From Blasia pusilla (taxonomy: Eukaryota; Marchantiophyta; Marchantiopsida; Blasiales), in assembly GCA_050084515.1 (NCBI GenBank), contig CM114273.1:32860001-32924000 (forward strand): a DNA stretch of 64,000 nt. Direction: 5' to 3'. The notes under the pieces are model-generated. The model ran no database searches. It saw only the letters and a list, made by a program, of their open reading frames with translations, and was not told where the DNA came from. A program made the translations under genes and the position numbers. Positions within the stretch are counted from its first letter, which is position 1, and each line of letters begins with the position of its first letter. Below are positions 12,010 to 24,419 of this stretch, in pieces.

Positions 12010-12880
12010 ACACATGTACGTGATATTTGGAAGGTTCTATGTGGTGGAGCCCAAAAATAAAATGGACCATTTGTGCTGAAAGAATGGAAGCTCTCAAAGA
12101 AAAGAAAAAAAGGGACTACCGTCGTGAGTACAACAAAAGAAAGAAAGGGCTTCAACTTCAAATTGAGCCTACTTTGGCAGTTGAGGCTATTCGAACTATT
12201 AGAAATATGGAGATTATGACAATCGGAAGTCCATTCATCAGGTTGTAATCATAATGCCTTTCACATGCTTTGTTTTTATATATTTTCTTTTATAACCCTT
12301 TAGCATTCATGTTGTATTATGTATGTTCTTTACTCTATACTCGATAAATTCCTTATTAAAGTTACTTAATTCTCCCAAGCCTTCCGATGAGGATGGATTT
12401 ATGGTAGTAGCAAATGAAGAAGCTCATCTTGAAGATCCAAAAGATGAATTGATTCATAATGATCTTCCAATTTGTATGGTACAAGTTGCCACTTATATCT
12501 CACTGAGAATCGAGTTACCCAACAATGCATTCCATAAAGTTATTGAGAATACATCTACAACTGGGCCAACTACTTCAGTAACACCAAGAGTTGAGTTACC
12601 AACCATTTTTCCTATTATGGACGAACTATTCCCATATATACTTGAAGTTATCCACAATTCTTCAATACCACCTAACATGGAGGATGATGTACTATCAAGA
12701 GTATCTTTTCTGTCTAGAATTAATGGAGATGTGTTACCAACAGAAACTTCCATTATACTAAATGCTTCTACAACTCGTCTTTTCCCTACTATTGATAGGG
12801 TTGTTAGAGGCAATATATTGCTCAATGTTGCAATGAGGCCAAACTTCCAAGAAAGTGATACTAGGAATTTGTGATTTCAA
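12010..12880 (+). pseudogene. N-terminal part of a decayed Helitron protein
   Basis: Two open stretches precede the recognisable Rep region in the same orientation. One at about 12051-12248 carries a very basic segment (ERMEALKEKKKRDYRREYNKRK). One at 12323-12874 is acidic, with repeated hydrophobic-Pro-Thr segments and no recognised domain. Basic, repeated REY/RK segments are common at the N-terminus of Helitron proteins, and position and strand agree with the Rep remnant that starts near 12920. The assignment rests on context. Confidence 0.4.
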
Positions 12881-14500
12881 AGGAGTTTGAATCGTACTTG
12901 TGGTCGTCATATATTGGGTACTCTGACGGAAATATGCCCCTCATGCCGTGCTTTGCATTGGAAATGTGAAATGGTGGGAGATACAAAGTTTCGGGACTCA
13001 CCATTTGGTATGTGTTGTGATCATGGGAGAATTAATTTTCCCTCTTGAAGTCTTCTCCTCCATTCATGAAATCATTGATATCAGGTATTGGTCCTATAAG
13101 TCTTCATTCTCTTACTCATACTCAAGATTACAACTATACTCTTCAACTAGCATCTACTAGAGTGCATGTAAATCAAGAAGTTGGTGACGTTGGACATTTT
13201 AGGGTCCATGGTGGGATCTATTATTCTATTGGACCTTAACATCATGAAGTAGGGGCTCATCCCCAATTTTCTAAAATATATATTCATGATAGTGCAAATG
13301 AATTGGAGAATCGTGAAAGAGTTACGTCCAAATATTTTGATCTTAATATATACATATTGAAAGGGCTACAAGAGATGTTACACGAATGCAATACTTTTGT
13401 GAAGATCTTTCGGCATATGACATATGAAGTAAGCGACATGAATTTTCATATCATCCTATGTGAGAAAATAGAAAGTGACAAAATCACTGAAATATTTACA
13501 AAACTTAGAGATACAAAGTGGCCTAGTCCGTCCGTGCCCTCACATAAGAGCTTCGATGGAACCTGAACATGGAGATAACTCGACATATGAGAATGCGCTA
13601 CCGCTGCGGCTCCCGACTATTTGACTACTCGGGAAAACTAGGGTTTTTACCTATTTTTCTTTGTTTTTACCTATCTGATGCGGTGTCATTTAAGTTGGCA
13701 AAGAATAGGGATACGTCAACTTCAATTGATGTTGTTGATGAGACAACATCATATCTTGATGCAAGGTATGCTCCTTCTACTTAGGTTCTTTCCTCCATTA
13801 TGTTGTATTTTTAGCGTTCACACATCTTATTTCAATACTTTGAATTTTATATATATATATATACACATATTATTGGCGACTCTTGAAATTTAGTCTACAT
13901 GTAGAAGATCCAAATATTATGCGATTAGCAGTTCATCTTCCAGAGCAACAAATAGTTTACTTCAATGATGTTTATGTTGCTCATGATGTTTTGCAAAAAA
14001 AATAGAGAGACAACTCTAACTCAATTGTTTGCAATAGATTTATCTGACTCTACTGCTTGAAATTATCTATATATCAATTTCACTTTGTACTATTGTTGGA
14101 GTAATAAAAATACGGATTCATATGATACATTATTTTATTATTATGGTCATCCTATTGGTCGTTTATAGCTTACTCATCTAGATACATGCTCTATATGTAC
14201 TTTTCTGCTTATTATTGGATCAAATTTTTACGAATGAATTTCTAAAATGAGGGATCTACACTAGAAAAAAATGCTAATTTATTTCAATTCTTTGTACGTA
14301 ATAGAAAATGTCATTGGCTGAGAACACTCCATCATATTTGAGGAGCAACTACATACAAATCTTTGAGAAGTGTTGATGGAATATTGTATCCTACATTTAA
14401 GGAGGTTTCCATCCAACTTGGTTCTCGAGGATGATAAGGAAGTGTTTTTTTTTTGTCGAAGAAGCTTCTAGAATCCTTACGGGTTCTTCACAATTGCAAC
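12880..14500 (+). pseudogene. Helitron Rep/helicase N-terminal remnant
   Basis: Short blocks follow the order of a plant Helitron RepHel protein on one strand in several frames. They are: CPSCRALHW and FGMCCDHGRINFP (about 12930-13045, the Helitron-like N-terminal zinc-binding region); FRVHGGIYYSIG (13198-13234); a block with YIHD-like and NELENRERV (13280-13325); LQEMLHECNTFVKIFRHM (13367-13420); VDETTSYLDARYA (about 13730-13772); PNIMRLAVHLPEQQIVYF (about 13909-13962); and TTYKSLRSVDGILYPTFKE (about 14347-14405). In a live element this protein nicks and unwinds DNA for rolling-circle transposition. Stops, frameshifts and an AT-rich gap at 13785-13890 show decay. The helicase half and the 5'-TC/CTRR-3' ends are not seen. 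Confidence 0.8.
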
Positions 14501-14599
14501 TACAACCATTTTTCTCACATCCACCATCTTTGCAACACGATGTCCCATCATAATCGATAATGAGAATCTAAATGAGATGACGATCCTAAATGTCGTTAT

Positions 14600-14628
14600 A
14601 TCTCATCATGATGTTCTCATGATGAGAT
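14600..14628. repeat. 12-bp perfect inverted repeat
   Basis: ATCTCATCATGA at 14600-14611 pairs with 14617-14628 across a 5-base loop. ATGAGATCCTAAAT-like words repeat beside it, at the junction between Helitron and copia remnants. Confidence 0.8.
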
Positions 14629-14639
14629 CCTAAATATCT

Positions 14640-15455
14640 CATCATAATTGATGCCATATTGTGGTACATATCCCTTGTCTACTAATCTAGCTTAATATCT
14701 ATTTACTGGACCATCTTAATTGCACTTTAATCTATAAATCCATTTGCAATGAATAGCTTCGTTATTGAAAGGTATATCAACGAGCTCCAAGGTGTGTTGA
14801 TGTCTTAATGCAGTAAGCTCTTCCCCCATGGCTTCAATCCATTCGCCCTTGCTTGTAGCTTCTTCAAAAAAATTGGTTCATGTTCTCCAAAGATATAACG
14901 TAGTCATCATATATGCATGACGTGTCACAAGAAATCCTTCATTTATGAATCCATGAACAGGATATGTGACTCCATTTGATCTACGAAGTGGCTGTTGAGA
15001 AGTAGATGTCTTTGACATATGAATTGAGCTCTAACTAGTATCAACAGATTGAATACGTACTCTTTTCCGACCATAGATTGGTAGATTTAACTTTAGAATC
15101 TAGAATCTCTCCTAATCTTGCACTAGTATTTGAGGAATTTGTAGGCAAAGTCTATTGGTTTATAGTCATATTCTTCCCCTCAACAGACAAGTTTATAAAT
15201 GGAATAGGCTCAGATGGAGCATACCATGACTTTAGCTCATCAAATACAACATTGTGACTAATAATGAGTTGCCTAGAGGATGGAATGTAGTACTTCTATC
15301 CCTTAGTTCCATCAGCATAGCCAATAAGTATACATCTTTCAGATTCGGGGTCTAATTTCTAACGTCTTTCAAAAGGAACATGAGCATAACAAATACAGCC
15401 AAATACTTTCAAGAAGGAGAAATCAAGTTAATCTAATGTCAAGATTAAAAAACCT
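14640..15455 (-). pseudogene. Ty1/copia fragment B: integrase C-terminus to RT start
   Basis: Read on the minus strand from 15455 downward, the sequence gives a copia integrase C-terminal block (CYAHVPFERR, then LDPESERCILIGYADGTKG, then IISHNVVFDE) and the start of reverse transcriptase (SKGEWIEAMGEELTALR, then IHCKWIYRLK, then ARLVDKGYVPQYGINYDE). Several stops interrupt it. It starts abruptly at about 15455, where it meets the 3' end of a different copia copy. Both read in the same direction but do not form one element, because IN follows RNase H. Confidence 0.75.
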
Positions 15456-15481
15456 CCCCTCAATATCCACTCTCATGTGGA

Positions 15482-18420
15482 CTACTGTCTTGGACCTATG
15501 CCAAGACCCTTCAGATGTCGGTGAATCTGATCTCCGCTCAAAGCTTTCGTGAAGATGTCTACACGGTTATCCTCTGTTGGATAATAGACTAACTTTAAAA
15601 CCCCTCGCTCGATCAATTCACGAAAAAAGTGATACTGGATTTCTACGTGCTTCGTACGAGGATGAAACACACGATTATGTGCTATGGAAATGCAACTCTG
15701 ATTATCACACCACATTACAGTAGCATTTTCTGGTGCTTCTCCTATGTCCTCAAATATCCATCTCAACCATACTGCTTCACAAGAAGCATAACAAGCCGCC
15801 TTGTTCTCTGCCTCAGAAGAAGAAAGAGCCACTGTAGGTTGCTTCTTGCTGACCCATGATACCACACCTGATCCTACCAAGAAGCAATAACCCGAAACTG
15901 ATCTTCGAGAATATGAATCTCCTGCCCAATCCGAGTCACAAAAACCTGTCATTTCCGTCCCTGCTCCATAGGTGATGCCCTACTCGATAGTGCGTTTGAT
16001 GTACTTCAACACACGCATCCTTGCCTTCCAATGGTTCTCACGAGGCTTAGTTGAAAACCTACTCAACACTCCCAAAACGAAGCTAATATCTGGTCTAGTG
16101 TTACATAAAAATATCAAACTGCCTACAAGCTTTCTGTACAACTTTTCATCTACCAATGGTGAAACATCCTCCATCAAGATTTTCAACTCTACCTCCATTG
16201 GCGAGACCACTGCCTTACACTCGGTCATCCCGAATGCCTTCTAGATTTCTCTAGCATACTTCTTCTGAGAGAGCAAAATATAATGTGACTATTGCCAAAT
16301 TTCCAGCCCTATAAAGTAGTGTAAATGTGGAAGGCAAATAAGATCTAAATCTGACATTTCAAACTCATATTTCAACACTCCCTTCATTTCCTCTATTTTC
16401 TTACTGTGGTCTCCTGTGATGATAAGATCATCCACATACAAGACTATCAACATATACATCCCATCTTCGCAAAATACATACAAATTTGCTTCTTATGGAC
16501 TCTTGATGAGACCCTTCTCTCGAAATAATATATCTATTTGTTGATACCATACCCTTGGGGCTTGCTTCAACCCATACAATGCTCGATGAAGTAAACAAAC
16601 TTTCTCTTCTGATCCAGGTGTCTCAAAACCTGGTGGTTGAGAAACATATACCTCCTCCTTGAGACTCCCGTTCAAAAAGGAAGAATTCACATCGTATTGG
16701 TATACAGACCAACGTCTTGTTCCTGCAACCGCTAGAACAATTCGAATGGTTGTCATCCTTGCAGTAGGAGCAAAATTCTCATAGTAGTCAAAACCTTCAA
16801 TTTGTGAGAATCCTTGTGCAACCAACCTCGCTTTGAATTTATCCAATGTACCGTCCGACTTGTACTTGGTCTTGTACACCCACTTGGTGCGTATTATCTT
16901 CCTGTCGTTTGGCTTTTCAACCAAAGTCCAAGTTTCATTTCTCTGAATAGCGTCCATTTCCATCTGCATGGCCTCTCTCCATTGAGGATGAGCAAGGGCC
17001 TCATCCAAGCATGATGGCTCTTCCACCTCCAAGACCTCTGTCATCAGGGCCATGTTGACGAGATGTACAGAAGCTCTATTATGCTCCTCTAGTCTCTTGG
17101 ATTTTCTTGGATGTGTAACAAATTCATCAGTTGTTGGAGGATTCTTACCATCCAAGAGAAGCTTTATCCACTTAGGATATGACGACCGTAGTGGAAGAGC
17201 AGGTCGCTCATTGTAATCATCACCAAATTCTTCTTCTTGATGATCTGGTGTAAACATTGGTGGTGTGCTCTGGTGGGTTATCTCTTCGTTTGATGATAAT
17301 GTGGACGGACCACTGATATCCGCCACTTGACGAGGTTGTTCATGGAACACCATATCACGACTCACAAGCATCTTCTTTTCCTCAGGACACCAAAGGTGAT
17401 AAGCTTTAGACTCATCAGTGTATCCCATAAAGATGCACTTCCTGCTCTTGGACTCTAGCTTGGTCCTGGATGCTTTAGGAATATATACAAAACACTCACT
17501 ACCAAAAGTCTTGAAATGTTAGACTGATCGTACTTTACCTGAGTATGATTGATGAGGAGTCATGCCTTGCACTGACTTGGTAGCACTTCTATTTAGAATG
17601 TATCTGGCAAGATAATAACGACTTCACCCAAAATCCTTCACAAACCTTTTCTTTCATCATACATCTTGCCATCTCCACCACTGTACGATTTCGATGCTCA
17701 ACAATTCCATTTTGTTGTGGTGTATGTGTCGTGGTTAACTGTCACTTGATTCCATGCTCCCCCAAATATTTGTTGAATTCTGTTGATAAGAATTCTCCTC
17801 CTCGATAAGGTGCTAAGTTGTAAATGTTGTTATTCTTGATATCGCCCTTAGAGTTGTTGTTCCAATTAGTTTTGTTGTTGTAATGCTAATGTTCTAGTCT
17901 CTGCCTTATTCTTAAAGCAAAACTTTGCATAGTGACCCTTTATCCCACAGTAATTGCAAGATCCATAGACCTTCTGCTACTAAACTCGACCCTAATTATT
18001 TCCACCAACATCACCTTGTGATATTGTTTGGTAATGGTTTACAGTTGATTGAGTGAAGTTATGTTGAGTGCCTCTTCCTCCATATACTTAATATCCACAA
18101 CGACCACATAAGCTTCTACCACAACCTCAACCTCTATTTGATCCATTACCTGCAAATAACGCACTCTCTTGCATAGTAGACAAGCTACTATTGTCTATTA
18201 TGAGCATATTCTCACTAATTAAGAGTGAGACGTACTAACTCTTGAAAGGTTGGATAAGTCTTTCTCGGAGAAATAGAGGTCTCAAAAGACTTCTTATTCT
18301 TGGGAAGGCCTTGAAGAGTGAATAAAATCATATCATCATCTTTTCTTTTCACTCTAATGTCATTCAATTGATCCACAATATGTGTGATACTCGAAGCATA
18401 ATTCTTGATGCTTTGCAATC
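15482..18420 (-). pseudogene. Ty1/copia element A gag-pol remnant
   Basis: Minus-strand order is gag, zinc knuckle, integrase, RT and RNase H, the copia order. Gag is at 18215-18420 (TLQGLPKNKKSFETS, TYPTFQELVRLTL). A CX2CX4HX4C knuckle, CNYCGIKGHYAKFC, lies near 17930-17975. Integrase remnants near 17640-17700 read NGIVEHRNRTVVEMAR, with a C-terminal part at 17330-17430 (MGYTDESKAYHLW). RT at 16493-17428 has WVYKTKYKSDGTLDKFKAR, FLNGSLKEEVYVSQPPGF and ALYGLKQAPRVWYQ. The YVDD catalytic motif is in the next block (about 16425-16440). RNase H at 15482-15952 keeps SDWAGD, SSSEAE and DNQS. Frameshifts and stops break gag, integrase and the RT/RNase H junction, so it cannot transpose alone. Confidence 0.92.
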
Positions 18421-18429
18421 CTTTATCTC

Positions 18430-19276
18430 ACTTCGTTTAATTGGTTTTTTAATCAAAGCTTTTTGGCCTTTGTTGATATTGGGAACAACTTTTCCAATGC
18501 CTTCTTTGGAATATTAACATCTTGAATGTGACCAATCATTGGCGAACAAATCGTTATTGAAATGTAGTGGATTATTTGCCTTCCACATTTGTTCCAAATG
18601 CAAACATTCAAGTCCGTTGAGTCATCGTCTGGCTTGGCCTCATCACTTGTAACAAACTCCCATAGTTATTGAGCCATGAGAAATTATTTCATGCTAAACT
18701 TCCAGACATGGTAATTATGCTTATCTAGCTTCTTGCATTTGATTGATGTTGATCATAAGGAATACTCCATGAAGAATAATTTTACTCACACAAACATAAG
18801 TTTTTGCTCTCCACATCTCCAATTGAAGCATATACCATTCCCATACAGAAATGGACCTAAATTTTGCCAAAATTGATCAACTCTATGGAATAACTAGTCC
18901 AAATTCCCTTATAAAGAGCAAACTACACAACTTTCCTTCACTAATTGCAGTTTTCTACATTCAAATTGCTATCGTAGGAGCTGAGAATGTCATAATCGAG
19001 CAATTTTGAATGCGATGGAAAGATCTCAACAACCTTAAAAATCAATCTAAACAAGCCTTCGGTGTCATAATGACTATCGCAGATCCTAATTGCTAATTTG
19101 ACCGGGAAAGCCCTAAAAAGTCCTCTAAAGTTTTATCACCATCATAGCTCTACCTGAATCTTCTCCCATTAAGCATTGAGAGAGATTTCCATCTCCCAAC
19201 TTGAAAATTATGCCTTCTTTTGCCTCTTTTCTCTCTTCAAACACAAAGAATTTCAATTGATATTCTCCAATGGTTT
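18430..19276. other. Copia A leader and gag N-terminal region, decayed
   Basis: This lies between the primer-binding site and the recognisable gag block on the minus strand. Short frames are present but interrupted. No independent gene is seen. Confidence 0.5.
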
Positions 19277-19284
19277 TGATACCA
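19277..19284 (-). promoter_or_regulatory. Copia primer-binding site (initiator Met tRNA)
   Basis: The minus strand reads TGGTATCA just downstream of the LTR. This matches the complement of the 3' end of plant initiator tRNA-Met, the usual copia primer. The next bases (AAACC) depart from the usual GAGC, so the site is partly decayed. Confidence 0.6.
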
Positions 19285-19295
19285 TTTTTAAAAAT

Positions 19296-19549
19296 TGATA
19301 AAGAAGCATAATTAGTGGGATACAACTCTCACACTCACACACCACCATGGAGTACAAAATTTTGCAATGAGAGAATTAGTGGAGGCTGGTCCCCTTATGA
19401 ATTATATAAGGTATGTACTAACAACCCTAATCCTAACCATAGTCTTAAGTTATACTAGATGTGATTAACTAATCTTAGTTAAGATAATGGCACTTAACAG
19501 ACTAACCAAGATTAAGCTTCCTTACTTCCTGTTAGTACGAAATATAACA
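19296..19549 (-). repeat. 5' LTR of copia element A
   Basis: On the minus strand the segment starts TGTTATATTTCG at 19549 and ends in CA at about 19296, roughly 254 bp and close to the primer-binding site. It contains a CTTATATAA TATA-like box near 19402-19410. The matching 3' LTR is absent: after RNase H and a GAGGGGAGG polypurine tract (about 15450-15462) the sequence passes into copia fragment B. Boundaries are by eye. Confidence 0.6.
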
Positions 19550-20360
19550 ATTTGGATGTTCGATGAATTTGACTATAACTCATACTTCAATAACCCATTC
19601 TCATGGTAAGAGGATGGGATTACTCACAAGACAAGGAACACCATAACTCCACTGCCTCATGCCTAATAGGTTCAACAAAGAGAGAATGAGCACTCCGAGC
19701 TCACTCTCCTTTAGATATACCCTCATTCCCCAAGTTCCCATCTCCCGCCTTTGGTCCTCTTCAAAGTCCTGCCTCGATAATTTGAACACCAATGTCATCA
19801 TCTAATCCCAAAGTCCTCCAACAATGGTTCAAGAGCCAATTTTGCATAAATCGGAATTTAAAGCTCACATATTTGGAAACTTATCGAGAATAGTGAGTTC
19901 CTCATATGACCTCCAAATGGGCCCACACAAAGAGGAAACATATTTAACAAGTTACCCTACAAGTCATCCATAACATACTTGATTCAACCTTCTACCTCTA
20001 CCAATGCATTGCTCGGAAATTTGTCATTCCAGTCTTAAAAAGTTATGACGGTTATTGTGGGCAAACACATCACTATACACTGCACATTGATGTCACTTAT
20101 CAATCATAAAAATACTATACCAACTCAATTATCCATTGAACACAACCAAGAAGGCAAGTTGTTAACAAAATATCTCCGATTACCCCCAAACTGGTGGATT
20201 GGTTCCTCTAACAATATATAGTCATATATCTCTATCTAATTTTGACATGTACCTCTAAGATGCTAAGAGCAAGAAGGTCAGGTGCCCATGTGGCACCATC
20301 ATTAATTGGCTTCCTATAATCCACGCTACTTGAGCAAGTCCAAATTTCTGACTATCTATC
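19550..20360. other. Non-coding, probably 3' part of the next gypsy remnant
   Basis: No ORF of interest is seen. It lies downstream (minus sense) of the gypsy stop at 20361, so it may hold its 3' untranslated region and LTR. I cannot find LTR ends. Confidence 0.35.
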
Positions 20361-20515
20361 CTATGTACATTTGGGGCACATCCATTATCCCCGAGGAACT
20401 TGAATGAGAGGTGGCATCAAGCATGTTATATGCCATCCTCTCGAACAATCATCACAAAGTAGTATTATGGTGGCATTCCCATTAGACCCTTACAACATAT
20501 ACCACAAACTTGCAA
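20361..20515 (-). pseudogene. PHD-type zinc finger at the end of a gypsy polyprotein
   Basis: On the minus strand one frame reads NATIILLCDDCSRGWHITC, then LMPPLIQVPRG, a stop, WMCPKCT and TAG. The spacing C-x2-C-x4-H-x2-C-x(14)-W-x-C-x2-C is that of the second half of a PHD finger. The first metal pair is expected about 12 residues upstream, where the frame reads WYML followed by a stop, consistent with C-x2-C lost by C-to-T changes. PHD fingers usually bind the histone H3 tail, so in an integrase context it could steer insertion to chromatin. It is in frame with, and downstream of, gypsy integrase sequence and is the last domain before the stop. This copy is dead. Confidence 0.7.
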
Positions 20516-21380
20516 ATACCACTACCAAGCTTGGATTATCTATACCATCAATATTGGGAAGGTACCATGACGCACAATTACGCATATGGTCCTCCTAAAC
20601 CAAACCATAAATTTCCTCTTATGGAAGAAATCCACATGGCTAAACCTCAACCACCCTAAAAATGATAAATCTTGCTATCACATGCAATATCGTTGATGTT
20701 GTTTGTTATAATTAGACATAGTCTGTTTGATGGAACCTTTGGATCATGACTTGAAAGCCTCCTCCTTGAATAGTCACATAAATAAATGTGTCCTGATGTT
20801 ATGCAATCGCAGAATTCTTGAACACCATGGATATGACTCTCCCAAATATCTCCACCCTCTAGGAGCATGCTTGCACCCACACATCGAGGTTTAACTCCTC
20901 ACTAGCATCACGACAAATGGCTGCAAGAAAATATGGCTCTTATCCATAAGAAGTAAGGTGAAAAAGATGTCAAGGATGCTTGCCTACTAAATATATATTC
21001 CACTGCCAACCACAACAATAGCAGGTCCCAATCGCCTAGATGACCTCTCTATAAGCCATACTTACAAAATCCCCTCTTCATTGCGTGGACAATACGCTCG
21101 CCTAGACCATTTGCCTTCGGATAATCTCGAGAGGTCCTACGATGGTCAATCAATGCCTAATCGCACAAGGCCTGAAACACCCTGCTTTATTGAATATCTT
21201 GTCTTTTGAACACTTTTGCCAATGTATCATGTTGACTTAATACTCGATCAAGGAAGATATATGCTATTCGCTCACTTGCCTTTTTGAGTAATGAAACCAA
21301 CTATATCCACTTTGAGGAGTGTTTGACCATCACCAATAAGATGGAAGTGTTATCTTTCCACTTAGTGAAGTAGGCAGGTG
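20516..21380 (-). pseudogene. Ty3/gypsy integrase remnant
   Basis: Minus-strand blocks follow a gypsy integrase. From high to low coordinate they are: SSKWI and KASERIAYIFLDRVLS (about 21370-21280); ALIDHRRTSRDYPKANGLGERI (about 21170-21100, the region of the catalytic Glu); DWDLLLLWLAVEYIFSRQASL (about 21050-20980); NLDVWVQACS (about 20890-20860); and YVTIQGGGFQVMIQRF (about 20780-20725), the post-core region before the PHD finger. The same words occur in the plus-strand integrase at 47.76-48.12 kb (HFSKWIELVALPDKASEGTAYVFLDRVLS), so the two copies belong to one family. Many stops are present and the TDQG segment is scrambled. Confidence 0.8.
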
Positions 21381-23896
21381 AACCTAAAGGTAGATCCCGC
21401 AAGGTCGTAATATACCGTTGGCAAGTATATTACGACCTACATCGATATAGTATATATTGGTTGGTGGATCCTAAAGGAAAGTGTGTTCTTAGGGTCACAT
21501 GCAACCTTGATAAAACTTCCATTAGAGGAGACTCTTAGGAAAGTGGGGATTGTCCTTCCTTGGCCACATAACATTGGAGGTCATTGTGTGTTCTCATTGG
21601 GGATTTTCCTCAGTCGCATTGCATTTGAGGTTGTCAGTCTTAGCGCCTTATGAGCTACAATGATAGTCGAAGATTGTGGAAGGTAAAAATGTTCACTATC
21701 ATGTCCTCCCTCACTACATGACTCTGAGGGTTGCTTGTCATGTGGAACCACATGCCTTCTATAGAGTAAGACTCTTGTGAGGAATGGAAGCTAGCACTAA
21801 GTAAAGGAAACGAACTTCCTTATACAACCTTTTCTTCTTATAAGAAAAAAACTATGTGATAGAGTGTTCAAAAAATTCGATGGAGTTTAATGAAAATCCA
21901 ATCTAGTCCATCATAAGGGCAGGCAATGTATTACTAGTTAAGGTAGAACTTTAGTTGCAAAAATCAAGGATCTTGGAGCATGATGAATATACGTTTTAGT
22001 GGTGTGCTTGCTTGGATGCATAACTCAACTTGTGGAGCCCAAACATCTTGAATGTGTTATTAATGAGCGTGTTCAACTACTTCAAATAAAGAAACTAGTG
22101 TGTAAGTTGTGTTATGCACAAGCCATTAATCTTGATATACGTGTTATTAACACACTTTCATACGTCAATCAAGGTGTTTTCAAATCAAGAATTCATCCAT
22201 CTTTAATAATATAGATTCAAGATCCTAGAGCATGATTAGTACATAGTTTGGCCGTGTGAATGGCCTTTAAAGGTGACTTGCATGTATAGCCTCATTAGTG
22301 CCCTTTAATCCTTTTTAAGTTAATGTGTTAATTATAGAAAATTATTGATCATGAGTACCATAAGTATGTGGGATATTGGGTAAGGCCACCCTTACCTTGC
22401 CATGTCACCAAGCTTCTTCTTATCTTCATAAAGAGCATATAAGTTCTTTGTGATTAGTAATTTTGTTTCATGGATGGAAATATGATATGAAAAATTTCCC
22501 GATTTTTTTAATATGATAAGACTATTTTTGTAAGCTTCTTTTGAGAAGCCTTGTCAAGTCCTCTAAACTTCTTTTTAATTTTACCCTTTACGAAACTAAA
22601 GGTAGACTTGAAAAATGTTTTAGTAATTATTTTAAGTCATGTTTAAATTGATTGGCTCAAAATGAGGAGGGGGTAGGAGAGTAATGGGATAAAACCTTTT
22701 ATTTCATAGGACAAGACATGATTTTTTTTAATGGGAGAGATGGGGGTTGGAAAAGAGAGATTTCCTTTTCCCCAAATCAATAAGGATCTTCATGCATGTT
22801 TACAAGTCTCTCTCTTATTCTTTTTTCTCCATTTAAAGAATTAATTCAAATTATTTAAAAGTTAACATAATATTTTTTATTTCCACGCATGGTTCCAAGG
22901 GAAAATATTGATAATATTTTGGGAAAAATGAGGATAGAAAATGAGAGAATGATGTGACAAGAACTATATTTTGAAAATGAAGAAAGTAAATTTGCTCCTT
23001 AACTAAGAGATGGTCACTGGAGAAGGAAAGTGTAATGTGCATAGACATCATGTATCATTATCACTAATCAAACAAATAAAAAATTCTTCTAACACATTGA
23101 AGCATGGTGTCCACATGTTGAGGCGAGTTCCTACCAAAATATCTCCAATTCTCTCTTTGACCCTAAACTTGCAATAATGGATCATGGGCCACTTCACACA
23201 AATAAAAACTCAACTCTCTAGTTAACCCATAACTTATGAAGTGAGTGCAAAGTCATGGAAAATACGAAAGCATCAAAGTTGCTTTAAGAGTTGATTACAA
23301 ACAGTAAGGAGTAAGGAATACTACAAAGGCAAGCAACAAAGTTAATGCCAAATCTTTGATGAGCCAAGAGTAGAGACAGAGAGTTGCACTGGGAGCCTCA
23401 TATGAAGAACTGCACCATTGCGAGCTCCAAAGTACATATTATGGAGAGTGAAGGTTTGAGGCAAAGGCTACGAAACAAGAGCCTCCAATCCTCCTCATTA
23501 GGTTGGCAATTTCTAGCATCCCACCTGCTCCCCTCTTTGCGTCATTTTCATTTTCAATCAGCTAGGTGTATTGGTGGCTCGAATTCTCTACATGAACATT
23601 AGGGGGTGTCAAAGACCGCCTCAAATAGAACCACCTGGATGAAGGAGTTCAAATTTGGGGCTTGATGTAGTTTACTACTAGAAGAAGTGGGGCCAAAAAT
23701 TTTATTGTCATACGCCTAGAGTGTTTCGATAATACTTCCAAATCACATACCCACGCACTTGTCACTAGGAACGAGTGGACAGAAATAGGATGGGAGAATT
23801 TGGGCCTCTTGGAAGTACCTAAACATGAATTTCAAGATTTATCCATTTCTTAGCTAATGAAAGTCTCATTAGAATAGTTACGAGTGCCTAGAAACC

Positions 23897-23900
<4 letters not shown>
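21381..23900. other. Long stretch without recognised genes
   Basis: Apart from the 21402-21438 hairpin I see no coding region or element. The sequence is AT-rich with short frames only (up to about 72 codons). It may contain further decayed gypsy sequence upstream of the integrase remnant, but no RT or RNase H motif was found. Confidence 0.4.
21402..21438. repeat. Perfect 14-bp hairpin, 9-nt loop
   Basis: AGGTCGTAATATAC at 21402-21415 pairs exactly with 21425-21438. Confidence 0.95.

Positions 23901-23978
<78 letters not shown>
23901..23978. repeat. (CT)n microsatellite, 78 bp
   Basis: A pure CT dinucleotide run, the second long CT tract in the window. Confidence 0.98.
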
Positions 23979-23979
<1 letters not shown>

Positions 23980-24419
23980 ACCCCAAAACTACAAGTCCCG
24001 ACATGCCTCGTATGTTGGGACGACATGTTCTACAACACTGCTTATGGGTAGCTTATAATGAGTGAACCGCATGCAAGCAATATAGCAATACACTCTATCG
24101 AGTTGCCCATTGTTGTAGTTGGAACCTGTAGTGAGCTTGCGATGTCGTTCCCCTGGTTGGTAGGTGTGGATAAGTGTGTCATGTAATCCATGTGACTTGT
24201 GGCAGTTGTGCCATAAGGTAAGGTGTCATGTGGACTTAGTTGGAGAAATAGAGACCTCTCCTTCTTTTGAAGCTGGATTCACGGGCCCTCCTCTGCAGCT
24301 TAATGCTAGGACTGTTCACCTTGGCAGGTACTGATAATCTTTGGGGGCATCAAGTGGGCTCTCTTTGGGCACCCTGCTGCTTGGAGGCAGCTCCTCCGCA
24401 CAAATAGGACAGCGAGTCC

